Assembly: GCA_015178975.1 (NCBI GenBank)
Contig: WHVD01000032.1
Span: 717,884 to 781,883, forward strand
Reading direction: 5' to 3'
DNA: 64,000 bases
Source of the DNA: Hysterangium stoloniferum
Taxonomy: Eukaryota; Basidiomycota; Agaricomycetes; Hysterangiales; Hysterangiaceae
This document shows positions 23,098-35,800 of this stretch, piece by piece. Numbering within the stretch: position 1 is the first letter of the stretch; each line of letters begins with the position of its first letter. Under the pieces are notes generated by a model that was given only the letters and a program-made list of their open reading frames with translations, ran no database searches and was not told the origin of the DNA. The position numbers and the translations under genes were made by a program.

Positions 23098-24366
23098 GTC
23101 ACATCAGGTCACAATGTTTACAAACATTTGGTCACCCACACCAAAAATGGCATTAATGTGGTGGCGGCTGTCCCGCATACTATATCGCATCACGACTCGG
23201 CTACAATTCTGACATCTCTAGTCTCAAAATATACCAGTATAGTTCCGAGATAGAACGCCCCCCTTGACATTTATAGGACTTGTCAAAAATATTTTTGCTG
23301 ACAAGGTGCCATGGTACTCACTCAGGAGTCCAGGGAGGGAAGAGTGAATACATCCACTCCAGCCCAAAACTCAGACTGGCAGAAGCTTTGTATGCCAAGT
23401 CTTTGACCATAAACACAGTGATGATCGGTCGATCTAGCCCGCTAACGCCTGAAGATAAGGTTGGACTCTATACGGTGCTTGATATTGGAATTTACAATCC
23501 GCCACCACATGAAATGAGATAGAAATGGCGATCCTCCCTTGACATTTACATAACAATACTTGTGGCGCTCTGTTCCTCTGTTACTGGCATTGTACTGTTG
23601 GGCACTTACGTTACTACGCATTTGTCCTTGGAAATGTCAAAATTCAAATCTGTTGGCACTATATTCACCCCGGCTCTCTCAATAGAAAAACACCTTTTAG
23701 ACAGTTTAAACCCGAAAAGACTCCGAGTTGACTTCAGGTCCCTATGCTATATTTGCTAGGGACTTCAGAGCAGATCTCTGAGCTCAAGACTCCACATTTG
23801 ACAACCCTGGGAGAGCTGAACGGCTGATTTTCTGAGCATTGCATTACGATGGAATGCTGAGAGATGGTATCAATCTCGGTTTTGATACACGTTCCCCCCC
23901 GGGCCGTACTCAGAGAGAGATTCAAACTTCAGCCCTAGACGCACATGTGCTTGATTATGAGGACAAAAACAGGCCACCCGGCTCCAATGGATGCACCTAA
24001 AAACCCGTGACTACTGGGGCAAAAGTGTAGTGATGCAAAAGTGTTGATGGTAAATATCGTGGTAAGAGGGTGAAGATATGTCCTTCGCAGGATCTAGATT
24101 AAAAATAATAATCTAACAACACAAGGGCGACTTGTCCTCGTCCAATGTGGAGGTATAACGTCATTTGTAAGTCCATCATATTTATTCTTACAGATTTGAT
24201 AGGGCATGAATAACCCGCTTCACTCGGGAGGCGAGACAACAAGCGCCAGAATGTCCTGATAAAGATATCATTGGATCGATCCATTGGGTGAGTTGAGAAG
24301 ATTAAATTAGGTGTTCTAAGATCAAGAGCTGTGTCGTGGAGAGACAGGTCATTAGCATCTCACCTA
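23098..24366. other. Intergenic stretch with no supported gene
   Basis: Frames such as 23280-23522 are short, show no domain and lack exon support. CCTTGACATTTA recurs (about 23260 and 23538). Nothing else is recognised. Confidence 0.4.
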
Positions 24367-25097
24367 TCAGGTAAGAGTGGTACGAGTGCCTTGCGAAGAG
24401 GAGACTATATTAATCAATGCCCGGAGGAAGTTAGCCTTGTCTAAGTATATAAGGCTTGCAGGTCGATGTGCCGTGGCCGCCGCTAGCCTTGCATCAATCG
24501 CCTTGTACAGATCAAGCCTCAGCGGTTGTGGCCATGCACCGGAGGGGTCACGAGATGGGGCCTTGGACAGCATAGGATAGGATCCAGATTCAGGCATATA
24601 AGGCAAAATGTGGTGGAAGGGCGACAACCAAGGAAGACCAATGATCTGGAGTAACACGCTCACGTTGAGTAAGGTTATATCGGGATGTGTCGTGGTAGTA
24701 TTGTTGCTCGTCGCTAAGGCCCTGCCGGCAGATTTTAGATCTGGGCATCGATCTCTGTCCCTGACTGTGGCGTTGTCTTGGACCTGTCGAGCGTCTCTCC
24801 CCATCTCCTCCAGAATATTTGCTATTTCCTTATATACTAAAGCGGAACGTTCAAATCGAGGTCGGGCATTAATCAACGCCACAAATGCAGATGCGGCACT
24901 AGCCATGCATTCACTCGTTTCCACGCCCTGCCCCTTATTATTTTGCATTAAGCCCATACCAAATGAAACAAACCTGCAAATAACCAAGTACAAACATTCT
25001 CCTAAACTAGATCCTCATCTACGGCTTAACCCCTGATGGACTGCCGACTGCTGTGACACTCCAAATCAAACCTATAAAGCTGACTGAGCGCAGCCAT
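24367..25097 (-). CDS. Hypothetical conserved-looking protein (unrecognised)
   Basis: An ATG at 25097 gives MAALSQLY. An intron with a 3' end at TTGCAG (about 24975) then joins to FVSFGMGLMQNNKGQGVE and a frame open to the TGA at 24367, about 210 residues. The middle has an amphipathic helix (ALVYKEIANILEEMGRDARQ) and the C-terminal half is Pro-rich, then helical again (LYKAIDARLAAATA). I do not recognise a family. A further small intron inside the 24750-24800 region is possible. The start codon lies only 29 bp from the start of the divergent C2H2 gene, so promoter elements must be shared or lie within the coding sequences. Confidence 0.5.
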
Positions 25098-25126
25098 TCT
25101 TCATCTACAGACTCCACATATTCGCT

Positions 25127-25939
25127 ATGTCCTCTTCGTACCATCATCGCTCAGGCTACGACGACCTTACGTTGCCGCCTATTCGGGACCCGTCTTACGC
25201 CTCTTCGCCTCGCGCCCGTCCTAATCCACGCTGTTAGTTTGTCTCTATCTCGTTCCCCCTATAATTATAGTTAATCAATAATAAAGATGTGACAACTTTG
25301 GAGCCTCCAACACACACGTCCAGCACATACCCTCGAAGTGGTTCGGGGGTCCCTTTACCGCCTCTTCGTCATACTGAACGTTCCGGATCATCCTTCGCTC
25401 ACAGTTCTAGCACATACCCCTCCCTCCCGCCCATCACAACTTCTACGTCCCGACGACCTTCTCAGACGGAGTATCCTTCCCAAATATCCTCTTCACACCG
25501 TCCTTCGACCTCTCATCATCATCGTTCGTCCATATCCGATGACTACGAATCACCATCTTCATCACGCCACCAGTCCTCATCGCAAACACCGTCCAGCGGG
25601 CACCATGCCTCAAGTTACAGTTCTCCAAGCGCACAAACTTCCCGAGCCTTCGCCTGTGATATATGTGGCGCGTCGTTTAGCCGTGCTTACGACTGCAAGC
25701 GTCATCGAGATATTCATACCCGTCAAGGGGGACATGAATGTCCTTACTGTCACAAGACTTTGAGTCGCGCAGATGCGCTCAAGCGCCATATGGAGCGTGG
25801 TTGTGCGGGAATGGAAGATGATGACGCCGAGGATATTGATCGCGACCGGGAACGAAGACGGGACCGGCGAGGTAGCATGGGAGCTCTTGATACTCAATCG
25901 AGGCAATATTACACCAGTTCAAGCAGTCGACAACGCTGA
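25127..25939 (+). CDS. C2H2 zinc-finger protein, probable transcription factor
   Basis: This is a 252-residue protein from two exons (25127-25232 and 25287-25939) separated by a 54-bp intron (GTTAGT...AAAG). Splicing keeps the frame and replaces an in-frame stop. The first 140 residues are extremely Ser/Pro/His-rich, probably disordered. Two zinc fingers follow near residues 150-200: CDICGASFSRAYDCKRH with a second His (C2H2), then CPYCHKTLSRADALKRH with final Cys (C2HC variant). The tail is acidic, then basic (EDIDRDRERRRDRR). The tandem fingers with an HTRQGGHECPYC linker fit DNA binding, so a nuclear regulatory role is inferred. No target is predictable. Confidence 0.75.
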
Positions 25940-26099
25940 TTATTACAATAACTTATATGCCCTTTCCATTCATTGCACACATATTATGTTGTTCTAATTG
26001 TACTACTATGACTTTGTTCTTACTGTTCTATACTCATATATCCTCCCCACACATCCTCATACATATAATGTAATTGGTTTAATAATAATTTATAAATTT

Positions 26100-27174
26100 T
26101 CATCGTGAGTCACTGCCGTCTGAATCCTCAGCAAGCCCCTCCAACTTGATTTGATCTCCTGTCGGACTCTCCGCTTCCGCCTCATCCTCCTTATCTCTCT
26201 TGGCATTTACTTTCTCAATGACCCTGTCTGCACGGTTGAATATTCCACCTGTCGGTCCACCGCACGCTAAGCATTTTGGCGTCTTGCTGAAGCGTTTGAT
26301 AGCACAGCTACTACAGAAATAATGACCGCATCTTGTAACCACCGGGTCCGTGTAAGGTTTCCGACAAATAAGACAAGCGAACGGAATATCGGCATCTGAA
26401 TCTGAATCTGACTCCGCTTCCTCCGCATTGGCATTAGACTCAGCCAATTTATCAAGCTGCCAGCCTGCCAAGTCTGTTGTGACAGTTTTCAGTCTACCTT
26501 GCTTTAGAAGTACGATAAGGTTACTTACAGGTCCCACGATCGTGGAGGAATTTACAAGTATCACCAAAACCACAGAACCCCGTTTCTGCATACCGAATGT
26601 CAGCCACGTTCCAGGATACCATGGTAAATGAGAATGAGGACGTACCTTTGTAGTCTTTACAGACATCAGGTTGATAGTCCACGATAGTAACAGTCCGTAT
26701 TGTACTGGTAGATTTCTGTGGACCAACCCGCATCGCCTTGGGAATTTCTTTACTCTTTGTGATATGGCTTTTGTATGCTGCCTGGCCACGGTATAACCCA
26801 TCGTCTGGTCCAAAATCTTCATCTTCTCCGTTATCGAACTTGGCACGTTTCCGAGCTAACAGTGCTTCGGCCTCGTCTCCTTCTAGTATATCCAACGCTG
26901 CGTTAACGTTCGAGGATGATCCAGCTGCCCAGTTGACATCTACCCGATCGGTCTCTTCTTCGTCCTCATCTTTGCGTGCACGCTTAGTTCCTTGACTGAG
27001 AATGCGTGATGGAGCTTTGCGAGTGGGTATGATGACTTGTGAGCCATTAAAGTCACTGGTTCCTTCGAATGTAGACGTTGGCTGCGCCACTGGTGGCGGT
27101 GGAGAACGTTGACGAGTCGATGTGGGACGTGTCTTTCCCTTTTTAATGAAGGATACTCTTGGTATATCTGCCAT
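26100..27174 (-). CDS. CWC24: Pre-mRNA splicing factor CWC24 / RNF113 homologue (CCCH + RING)
   Basis: Spliceosomal factor of the Cwc24/RNF113 family, which binds the 5' splice-site region in activated spliceosomes; the RING can act as a ubiquitin ligase in animal RNF113A. Three exons (27174-26646, 26585-26529, 26473-26100) give 319 residues. The basic/acidic N-terminus contains RILSQGTKRARKDEDEEE. Next come the family linker ([20 protein letters not shown]) forming a CCCH finger that ends DTCKFLH, then GWQLDKL and a C3HC4 RING (CLICRKPYTDPVVTRCGHYF through CLACGGPTGGIFN). Both introns fall in or next to the CCCH finger. The intron 2 donor is GTAAGT. The tail is acidic. The start is the ATG before ADIPRVSF, which begins the conserved part. 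All zinc ligands are visible. Confidence 0.93.
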
Positions 27175-30155
27175 CAGGATGACGACGAGGGTGTTGTGGA
27201 CGTTACAGACAGAGAGTGCGACTTGCTCAGTCAGCCACAAGTATGAAATTAGAGCGCCGTCTGAAGCTTAGTCATCATATATGTCTTAAAAGGCCATCAT
27301 TACTTCAAGTACACACAGGACTAGTGAGCTATTATCCTTTTGCAAGAGGTCGCTCATATTATCATAAAATTATGGTTTAACAAACACAATCTAATTGCAT
27401 CTTTGGGATAGAACATATTTGACAGTTTACATCAGTACAGCGTGGATAAGTGCTGTCGAACTTGAAACGATCGTGAGCCAAACCTGAGCGCTCACTGTCG
27501 AATCCAGTTACCCCAGTAACCTTAACTTTGGCATGGGATGTTATTGTCCATTTACAATTTTGTCTCTTGGCTGCTACTGCACGATTTCGCGGGAGATCGT
27601 TACTATGACCGCCAAGATTGTAAGGCGCACATTCCAAATGAGCCAACAATATGACAATTATGCTCCAAAAAACCAAGATGTTTCGCTACGTGTAATTGTA
27701 CTTGGACCGTTTTTAATAATTGACTACATCAACAAAGGCTAAAACACAGTTTGAACTGTGGTTTCCTGCACATTGAACTGTTGTCACCTGGCGTCTTTCC
27801 AATCCCTGTATCATATGCTAATTATGGCTATACTATAGTATGTAATTGGCCGTTGAATGATATCTCGCATCAATTGTTCAAATCATTCCTTGTGATTGAT
27901 AGGGTTTCTTATTGGCATTCCTTCCGGCGATTTCCCTTCATCTCCGTCTTGTCAAAAGCTTTGAGCCGGCTGTGTATGCGAAGGGATGAAAAAAGACTAC
28001 CGTTCTCACCGTTGGCGCCTTCTCGACCATCTTTCGCACCTGCTGCAGCTTATCTCTCCTCGGTATCATTTCACTAACCGGGTCTTTAGAACGTGTTCAT
28101 TTCAGACGAATCACTGTTTTTTTGGATCCGCAGTCATTTCCAAATGTCGGATCTGAACCCGATTAACGTTCGCGTTTTCATTCCTTCTTACAAGAGTTAT
28201 TTAAGGCTAGCCTTGATGTACACAACCATGGCCTCAGGTGACCGACTCCCTCACGATCAAGTGTCACTGTCTCCTGATTGACTGACTGTTCACATGTAAT
28301 ATTGTACCCCAAACGGGACCGCTGGGAAACCAGATGCTAGCTCGCCGTGTATATCCCCATGTCTGCAATCGCCAGGGTTCATTGATTCCCCATGCATCAT
28401 TGGTGCCCGGAGGGCAGGCTCTAAATGAGTCTATCCGTTTATATCGGACTTCATTTCATTCTAATTGTCATTTTGTTGCTCCTTACAACGACTGGGCTTG
28501 TCGTGCATGTCACGATAGACGCTGACACCATCTGATATGGCAAACTTTTCATGAAAGTAACCTTTTATATTCTAAATATATAACAGCGACTATGCTACTC
28601 AAAATCAGCGAGATACAACTTTTGGCAAGCTATGTATTACATGGATGGCACGCCCGACAGGGTGATTTCATCATCATCTTTTGTGTACTGGTACAGCACA
28701 ACAGTAACATACATCATGAGCTCAGGGCTTTTGCTATGGTTTCATTTTCACTGCAGCTTACAGAGTTCGTGCTAGGCGATGCAATATTCACCTTCCATGG
28801 TGGCTATTATTAAATCGACAACAAAGGTACTATTCCTGAATTCCGTCTTTCATTGGACTTGGTAGACCCATGACATATTTGTATTTTTCACACTTGACCC
28901 CCAAATCCAAGTGACCTGTGTCTTACTGCGATGAGATTGAATCCGCCCAATCGCAGGTCAAGGCACAATCCCATCAAGAAAAGGATTACACTGATCAGGG
29001 CGTAGCGATTCGTACCGTGTGGTTAGAAAAGTCTGAGCCTAGGAACATCGCCTGACATTCTAAGCTCCCGGGGCGGATCCATCTCAAAGAGTGCAAGCAT
29101 ACGAAATAATATTTATCTTCAATCACTCCACGCCACACGCCACACGACAGCCGAATGGCAGGTCTTGGCTTAGTATATCCATTTTATTCAAATGCACACC
29201 CGTCCTTTCCGGGAATGAAAATGACGTCGATCCTGTGTCGCGAAATATTAGAATAATAGCACTCTGTCACCCTTTTTTTCATTCATGACATGTATTGCAT
29301 CGATAGATGGCTCAAAACTCGGCGACAGGTTGAAATATGCATGATTTCGGCAATATGGTTTCCTTCCTTCGGGCTAAGTGTTCCTCGACAATTTCATTTA
29401 GGCCAACCCTGAAACGCGAGATGGTCTTATGATGCTATTCCCAGATATAGCTATACCGAAGTCCTTGTGGTTTTGATCCGTCACAAACAGGGACCGATGT
29501 GCCCACGGCCTTTCATATCCGCCACTAACTAATCATGCAATATCATGAGCCGAACCTCGAAGCTCTCGGGTGCCTTGTTGATCACCCCTTGTCGAGGTCT
29601 GCTATTGACAATACTATTCTGCAGTCCTTCGCATTTGCCAGTATTATTTGTTGCGTCTGGGTTTATAAATCAAGCAGATGCGTCGACTGACACCAATATT
29701 ATTCTATCCGCTCTTGTGACTGTAGCCCATCATCAAAGCAATTGTCAAAAGGTCATGAGACGGGCATGGTAGCCCACTCAGGGAGTTTATCGCATTACCG
29801 CATCAATAAAAACTGTATGCGAGAGTCAAATCCAATGTCTGTGCGAAGAATGCATATGGTCACATTCAAATGATTATGGCCCCACACTCTTCGTCGAAGC
29901 TGAGCCCTGAGATCTTCGGTTAACGGATACAGGTCACCAGGGTAAGACGGCGATGATATCCCAATATTTCTCCATCAAGTTGTCATACATTACGGTAGGG
30001 GCTATGGCAAGGAAGTAAGGACATCCCATGGAATTTGATGTTATGGTATTACGGAATTCCAGAAGGAGTGTGAAATCCTCTCATCTGAAAGCGGCGATTA
30101 CTCTCAAGGGCGGCCCAGCTCGTTTGGCGTAAATGGTGTATCGTCTAACAAACCT
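27175..30155. other. Long gene-poor stretch (about 3 kb)
   Basis: No gene could be supported on either strand. Frames of 60-110 codons exist (for example 27751-28077 plus, 27377-27676 minus) but show no domains. The minus one lacks an ATG. No LTR of families A-C is recognised here, so unlike the flanking blocks this is not obvious transposon debris. Confidence 0.4.
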
Positions 30156-31000
30156 CTAAGAAGGCATATCTTGTGCCTCCAATTCCTCTCCGGGAAGCGG
30201 TGATTCCTTTTTCTTGAGGAGAGCTTCCACACTTCGAATTGAGCTTTCCCTTGCTTTTATTAGGCGGCGAGCTTTAGGTATGTCTGATGTTTCGAGTAGT
30301 ATTGAATAATCGTGTGACGGAGGGGTTGTACCGTTGCTCGGGCCTAATTTCTCTCGTATCCCCACTAATGTCTGGTCTAGAGTTTTCAGACGCTGTATAT
30401 AGCCTTCAAGCTCTTCGATGGTCTTGTATTGAGCACAAACATCATTTGTGCAGCTTTCGATGTGGGTGAACCGTGAAGGTCCCAACATCGTTCCGCCGTA
30501 CCTTCAAAGTCACCAGATATAATGTAGCCTAAGTCTCCCCCCAATGTAAAAAAATTTGATGAAAAACTCACCAACGACTCACGACGATCACTACATCCAA
30601 AATTCCTTCTTTTTGCATAATTCTCAAGATTTTTGACCCACCATACTTTTCACCGTCGTCTTCAGAACCGGCTTAGGCACAAGTGTATATTAGTAGGAAG
30701 CTCGGATTCAGTGGCCTTCAGAATAATTTTCCTACCTTGTACTTGGAAGTCGTCAGGACCATCCAGACCTGTACGACCTGCTTTCAATGTCATGGTTCTG
30801 TATGCCATCATTTCATGCGACGCAGGATTTGCCGCATGTAAAACATTCTTGACGTATTTGGTGGTTTTGTAGGCAATAGTAGGAGACGTAGCTCGAAATA
30901 GATTAGCGACAAAGGTCGAATCACGATCCTGAATGGACCGGGATGTACACACTAACTGAGGGATTGGATCTGAGTGCTGGATGTAGGAGTCTATCGACAT
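30156..31000 (-). CDS. IMPACT/YIH1-type UPF0029-family protein
   Basis: Three exons read on the minus strand. Exon 1 (from the ATG at 31000) gives SIDSYIQHSDPI and the UPF0029 fold start (DRDSTFVANLFRATSP, HEMMAYRTMTLK). After an intron ending CTAAG (near 30675) comes EDDGEKYGGSKILRIMQKEG with VVIVVSRW. A second intron inside the Trp-Tyr junction leads to YGGTMLGPSRFTHIESC. These are the IMPACT-family hallmarks (DDGE-YGG, SRWYGG). The C-terminal 90 residues form a coiled coil (TIEELEGYIQRLKTLDQTLV). Yih1/IMPACT inhibits Gcn2 activation through Gcn1. No N-terminal RWD domain is visible here, so this may be a UPF0029-only member with another role. Confidence 0.82.
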
Positions 31001-31260
31001 GACGATGAGGCGTGTGACTACCCTATATGGTAAAACATAGTGATTGGATCTCCTCTCCGTGAATTTGTAACTTAGCAAATTTAGCAGGCCGCTGTACTAC
31101 AATGTAACGGAAATGATATTTAAATAACGCTGAGGATGACATGAAGTCCAACACTTTATCTGCTGCCAATCACTCAAATTAATCTTCTTGTCTTCAATCC
31201 GCAATCGCTGCCTAACCAAACTAGGGGAGGGGGTTAAAGCATGTTCCACCTTCAATAATA

Positions 31261-32062
31261 TCAGAATGCACCTACATTAGACAGATAGGACTCCGCCACA
31301 ATACGTGCCCGAGCATTTAGACTAAGTTTCATCTCACTAATTTCTTTGTCAACATCTTCCATGAATCTGTAGATGGTGTATAAGCTGGTGTTAGAAGACA
31401 AGTGAGGAGGTGAACACACTGGATAATGAAATCTACTATTTTGTGCTTTAGCATAGTTTCTGAATGGAAGTTAGTGATGAGGAAAGAAATATCATAACCC
31501 TGTGATATAGAGTCAACAGAATTCACAGCATGCAATGTATACCTACGTACAGCTATCGGTTTTCTCCGTAATACAATGAAACTTTCTGCTCGCTGCATCA
31601 TGAACCTGGTAAACTGGTGACATAGGATTCGCTCAATTTCGTCGGCTTGCTTAATCTTGATACTTAAACGAATCGAATTGACAGATGGTTCAATAAGAAC
31701 GCGCTCGTTTTCGTTACGTGAAATGGTAAGAGGGTTTAATAGGACCTCCCGAGATCCACTACAAAGATGTGAGGATGTATTCGTTAAACAAACAATTGAG
31801 GTCATAAGCACCACTCACCCAGCTTCAACTTCTGGCTTGTTATGACGCTCCACGACCTGAAGGCGTGTAAGTCAATTGTGGTCCTTGCTAAAGTTGATAC
31901 ACATAAAAAGGAAATAGCCATACCTGTGAAGAGAAATTCTCGAGAGTCAAAGCTGCTGTCAGAGTTGCCCGGACGGCCGCGAGATAGGGCCTTAGGACAT
32001 TAGACTAATTTAAAACACCTATCAGTTTTGCAATACGGAGAGGATACTTAATGGCCTACCAT
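31261..32062 (-). CDS. ARPC4: Arp2/3 complex subunit 4 (ARPC4, 20 kDa)
   Basis: Structural subunit of the actin-nucleating Arp2/3 complex. Spliced exons give the nearly invariant sequence: an ATG alone in exon 1 (32062-32060), then [20 protein letters not shown] (32004-31924), [13 protein letters not shown] (31856-31819), [20 protein letters not shown] and [30 protein letters not shown] and [19 protein letters not shown], ending NVGAF before TGA at 31261. Length matches the family (about 168). The introns are 50-60 bp and all are GT...AG. The start codon separated from the second codon by an intron is unusual but reads perfectly (ATG|TCTAAT). The product acts at cortical actin patches and endocytic sites. 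Confidence 0.95.
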
Positions 32063-32126
32063 TGTACAAGTCGCTGTGGTCGTATGAGCGCTCTCCAAGA
32101 TTGATTCCGCGACTGTGATCACTTTT

Positions 32127-32666
32127 ATGTTTGTCACCAATGACTTGGATTATGGTTTGGTATGCGCTTTGGAAGACGTAAATCCTTCATTAACAGGCAA
32201 GAAGCTGCGGGTTGCTGGAAAGTGAGTAGCATTGGCAGCAAATAACATATTTTCTGTAGCAAACGGATTTGATTAGAATCCTCTCATACGATCCCTCCAC
32301 ATACCTGCTCCTCATTGCTGATCTTTCCTCTGGTCTTCTAATCGATCTGAGGCTTTGTTTGGATCCTGCTCAAATGATGCCTTTCCTGCATGAAATGAAA
32401 GGGACTTTAATGGTACTTGGATCACTTGAGCACGTCGAGGTTCGTGTGTCTCTAAAGGGATATGCCTTAATTATTTATGCTGTTATTTATGTTTGTAGTT
32501 ACCTCTCCAGATACCTGCACTCCCTAAATTTGTTGATGTCCCTGCTGTGGACTCCCGCATAGTGATTCGTGCTATTTTAGTGAACGAAGTTAACGATTTA
32601 AACCTAGAACAGTGGCGTAAAGGTGTACAGGCAATTCAGTGTCAAGTTTTGACATCTCAACAATGA
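32127..32666 (+). CDS. TEN1-like OB-fold protein (candidate CST-complex subunit)
   Basis: A small gene of three exons (32127-32221, 32277-32439, 32499-32666) gives 141 residues. Reading through both GT...AG introns yields a single OB-fold pattern. It reads KKLRVAGKILSYDPSTYLLL, then LIDLRLCLDP, KGTLMVLGSLEHVE, DSRIVIRAILVNEVNDLNLE and a final helix (QWRKGVQAIQ). This order and size resemble TEN1, the smallest CST (CTC1/STN1/TEN1) telomere-capping subunit: basic beta-1 (LR-x-GK), YD turn, VLG-x-L strand, RAR-like strand then NLxLLEQ-type helix. Identification is by pattern, not search. The start is the first ATG after an in-frame TGA; an ATG at 32084 is in another frame. It is divergent from ARPC4, with 64 bp between start codons. 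Confidence 0.6.
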
Positions 32667-32894
32667 TATTAATCATTAACCAATGCGTGTGACCTATTTG
32701 TATAAAGGTACAAACGCGTATCTTGTAAATTGGAATGAAGCAAACGGAGACAGGAGAAAAATGGGATAATTTGGGTACATCCGGAATAAACAACGGAGGG
32801 TATAAAAACAAGCTAGTGAGACAATGGGCGCCCCAGAGCAAATGGATAAAGGGGACATAAAATGAGCAGAAAATATACATTGTGCAAAAGCTAA

Positions 32895-35800
32895 TCAGGT
32901 TTCCTTGGATGTCCGTCCTAGGTTGAGAATACTGAATTTTTTCAGCGTGTTACGTAGACTTCCACTACCGGATTGTGCAATAGATACGCCGGAATTTCCG
33001 GCAGCAGCCCCATTCACGAGACTCGACTCGCGAAGTGAGTTTACTGAATGCTCATCGCTACCCCCGACATTTGGACGATCGTTAGGACCAGATGAAACAC
33101 CAGTCATGCCATAACGAGCCAAATATGCTAGATGTTTTTGCAATGGCGTCTGATTGCGTCGCCCAGACATATCCACCACACCTATATGGCCATAAGGAGT
33201 TGGGGAGATCGATGTACCTGGGAGAGTTTTTGATCCAGGTAAAGACGGTGAAGTCAATGTACGCTCTGGGAAAGAAGACACCGATTGTTGGTGTAAAAGG
33301 TGCTGCTGTGAAATGGGTCCCGACGAGTTGGAGATCCCAGAAGATAAACGGCCAATCATATCAAGATTCTGCCTTGGTTCAGAAATCGGATCCAAAGGCA
33401 GACGCAAAATCTCCTCAGAAAAGTTTTTTTGGAAAAGACGCTCCAAAGTCTCGTGGAATGGAAGCATTTCTTGGGGGCATATCTGCCCATGGAGTTTGAG
33501 ACAACTATCCAAAACCCGAGCCTAAAAAAATGATAGGTAAAGGCCATGATGAAGCGGGAGGGGTCTATAATGGCATTACCTGTTCATCTATCGCCTCTCT
33601 TAATTTATGGACGAGTTCGGCACGTTCCGGATGACGTTCTGTGTAGCCGGGTGTAAAAAATACATGACGATAGTGCGGTACGCCTTCCTCCATGGGGGCA
33701 TCCACGACGGCATTTAGGCTCATAGACAGTGCATTCGTGGAAATGGCTTGACCCGTCTTCAACATTGTAGCATACCTGCGTTCCAAGGCAGCCACTTTCC
33801 TTGTTCGTTCCTCGACTTCATTGAATGCATGTTCCAAAGGTGAGATCTCGATGGATGCCGTGTCAACAACTTCCGAACGCCTCATGACAGTAGGAAATAA
33901 TTCTTCGGTTGTGTAGTAAGTCTTCCCAATCCAAATCTCTTCTTCGCCATCTTCCCCGATCGTTCGCACGATCGGATTGGACGAGCTGAAGACATTCACT
34001 CCGCTGGAATATTCGAATTATTGAAATTATTGATTATATTCCATTGTCAGCAACTTACCTATGCTCGTAAAACTTTCGGACTGCCAGTGGGACGTCTGGA
34101 TTCGTGAAAATGGCAGATTCACGATCCGGCTCGGGTTCGACCGGGACGATGACAATGTATTGCGTGAGGGGATCGTCCATCTGGTCGGACATGGTCCGCT
34201 GAAGTTGGGCCTCTGAGTGCTTGTTCAACATTCGTTCACAGAATGCAGAATATCTTTCCCATTCATAGCCCCGATACTGATATGATCGCATAATTAATTG
34301 AGTTTCATTATAACCTGGAAAAAAGAAGCATACAATATACTGTTTTCCTCGCAATGCATCTGGGAAATTGCCAAAGAAAGCGACCATGAAATAATCGGGA
34401 TAGTGCCTCTGATCAGTCACAATGTGTTCTAGTAGGGTAGCCTGGTGTATCAAAACCTCCGCCAAACGTCCGCTGAGTACAAGTCAATTCATAATCAAAA
34501 ACGGATGATTCGATACGCACTAGTTAAATGTAACATCAGAATGCTGGAAGGCAAGCTCCTTACAAATATCTACGGCGCTCTCCCAAGCTTTCCCTTTGCC
34601 TGATTGTATCGTGTGAGTTTCGAAATCAACCGCTGTCGAACAAACGGACCTAAATAATCCAAAATAAGCAGACTTAGCGTCTCTTTTCGGGCGAAAGCTG
34701 TTTGGCGAGGAAGTCCAAGGTCTTCCATTGGGTCGACATATATATTTACGTCCCATTCATGAAGATCTGAATGTAACTTCAATGTTAGCGCTGCCTCAAC
34801 GTAGTTCTGGCTTTGCAAGTGCATCTGTGGTCAGAAAGATAAGCGATAAGCGATAGAAAGGTGAAGTATGGGTATCCATGCTCACGTTAACCAGTTGATG
34901 TACATATTTTATGTAAATCTCGTCCCGGCCAATTCTTCGAATAAAGTTCATCAAGCGAAGGGTAGCGATAACTCGATCATCTTGGAATTCCTCTCCTTCG
35001 GGAAGAGCACGAACATTGAGCAGCAACTCCAAAAATAGATCAACCGATTCTAGAAACCTCGCCACACGTTGTCGTAACGCATCGTCCACCGGGGAATTAT
35101 CGAAAAGATGCCTCAATTGTCCGATAAAAAAAGCACGTGAGATATCGTCTCCTTTGCTATCCGACATGAATAGTGAATCCAGTTTGGTCACTACTTCATT
35201 TTCGATATCGTCAAACTGGCCAGAGAGGTGATGCTCTGAAACGATCATTGAATACAATATTTGGGTTGAATGTGCCCGTAACAGATCGTGTTTACTGAGG
35301 CATAGATTGACGACATGTCCGACCAAAGCGTGTAGCGAGACCTGGTAGCCCTGCAACAAAATTAATTATCTGCGCTACAGTGATGACGCCGTAAAAACGT
35401 ACGCCATAACGAATAAGAGATCCGGCGTCCGCTGAGATCGCTTCAGGCCACCCCAAGGCTTCCCACAGCTTTAACAGTATAACGGCTCCTTCTCCCCTAA
35501 TCTCTCCGGAAAGGCGCCAAACAGCTCTTCGTTTCTTTCAAAGACATCAGCCTGAATCACCTGGAAAATAAAATAAAGCTTACTTGAGGACTGAAATCTT
35601 CAATTACAAGCTGATCAGATGATAACAGCTTCAACAGCATGTAAAAGGCTTCGCGCCAAAGGTTTGCGTTAAACTCGAACGATGACTCATGCTCCGGTAC
35701 AAAGTCCCGGATCAAAAGCTCTGCTATCGGATCAACAATTTTCAAAAGGACTTTATGGGCCAAAACATCAAGGTTCAGCCAATTTTTGGGCCAAGCCTCA

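Noticed and set aside
27377-27676. Possible small secreted cysteine-rich protein (hydrophobic N-terminus, cysteines near the C-terminus)
   Set aside because: The frame starts at TTG, with no ATG before the hydrophobic stretch and no upstream exon that would supply one.
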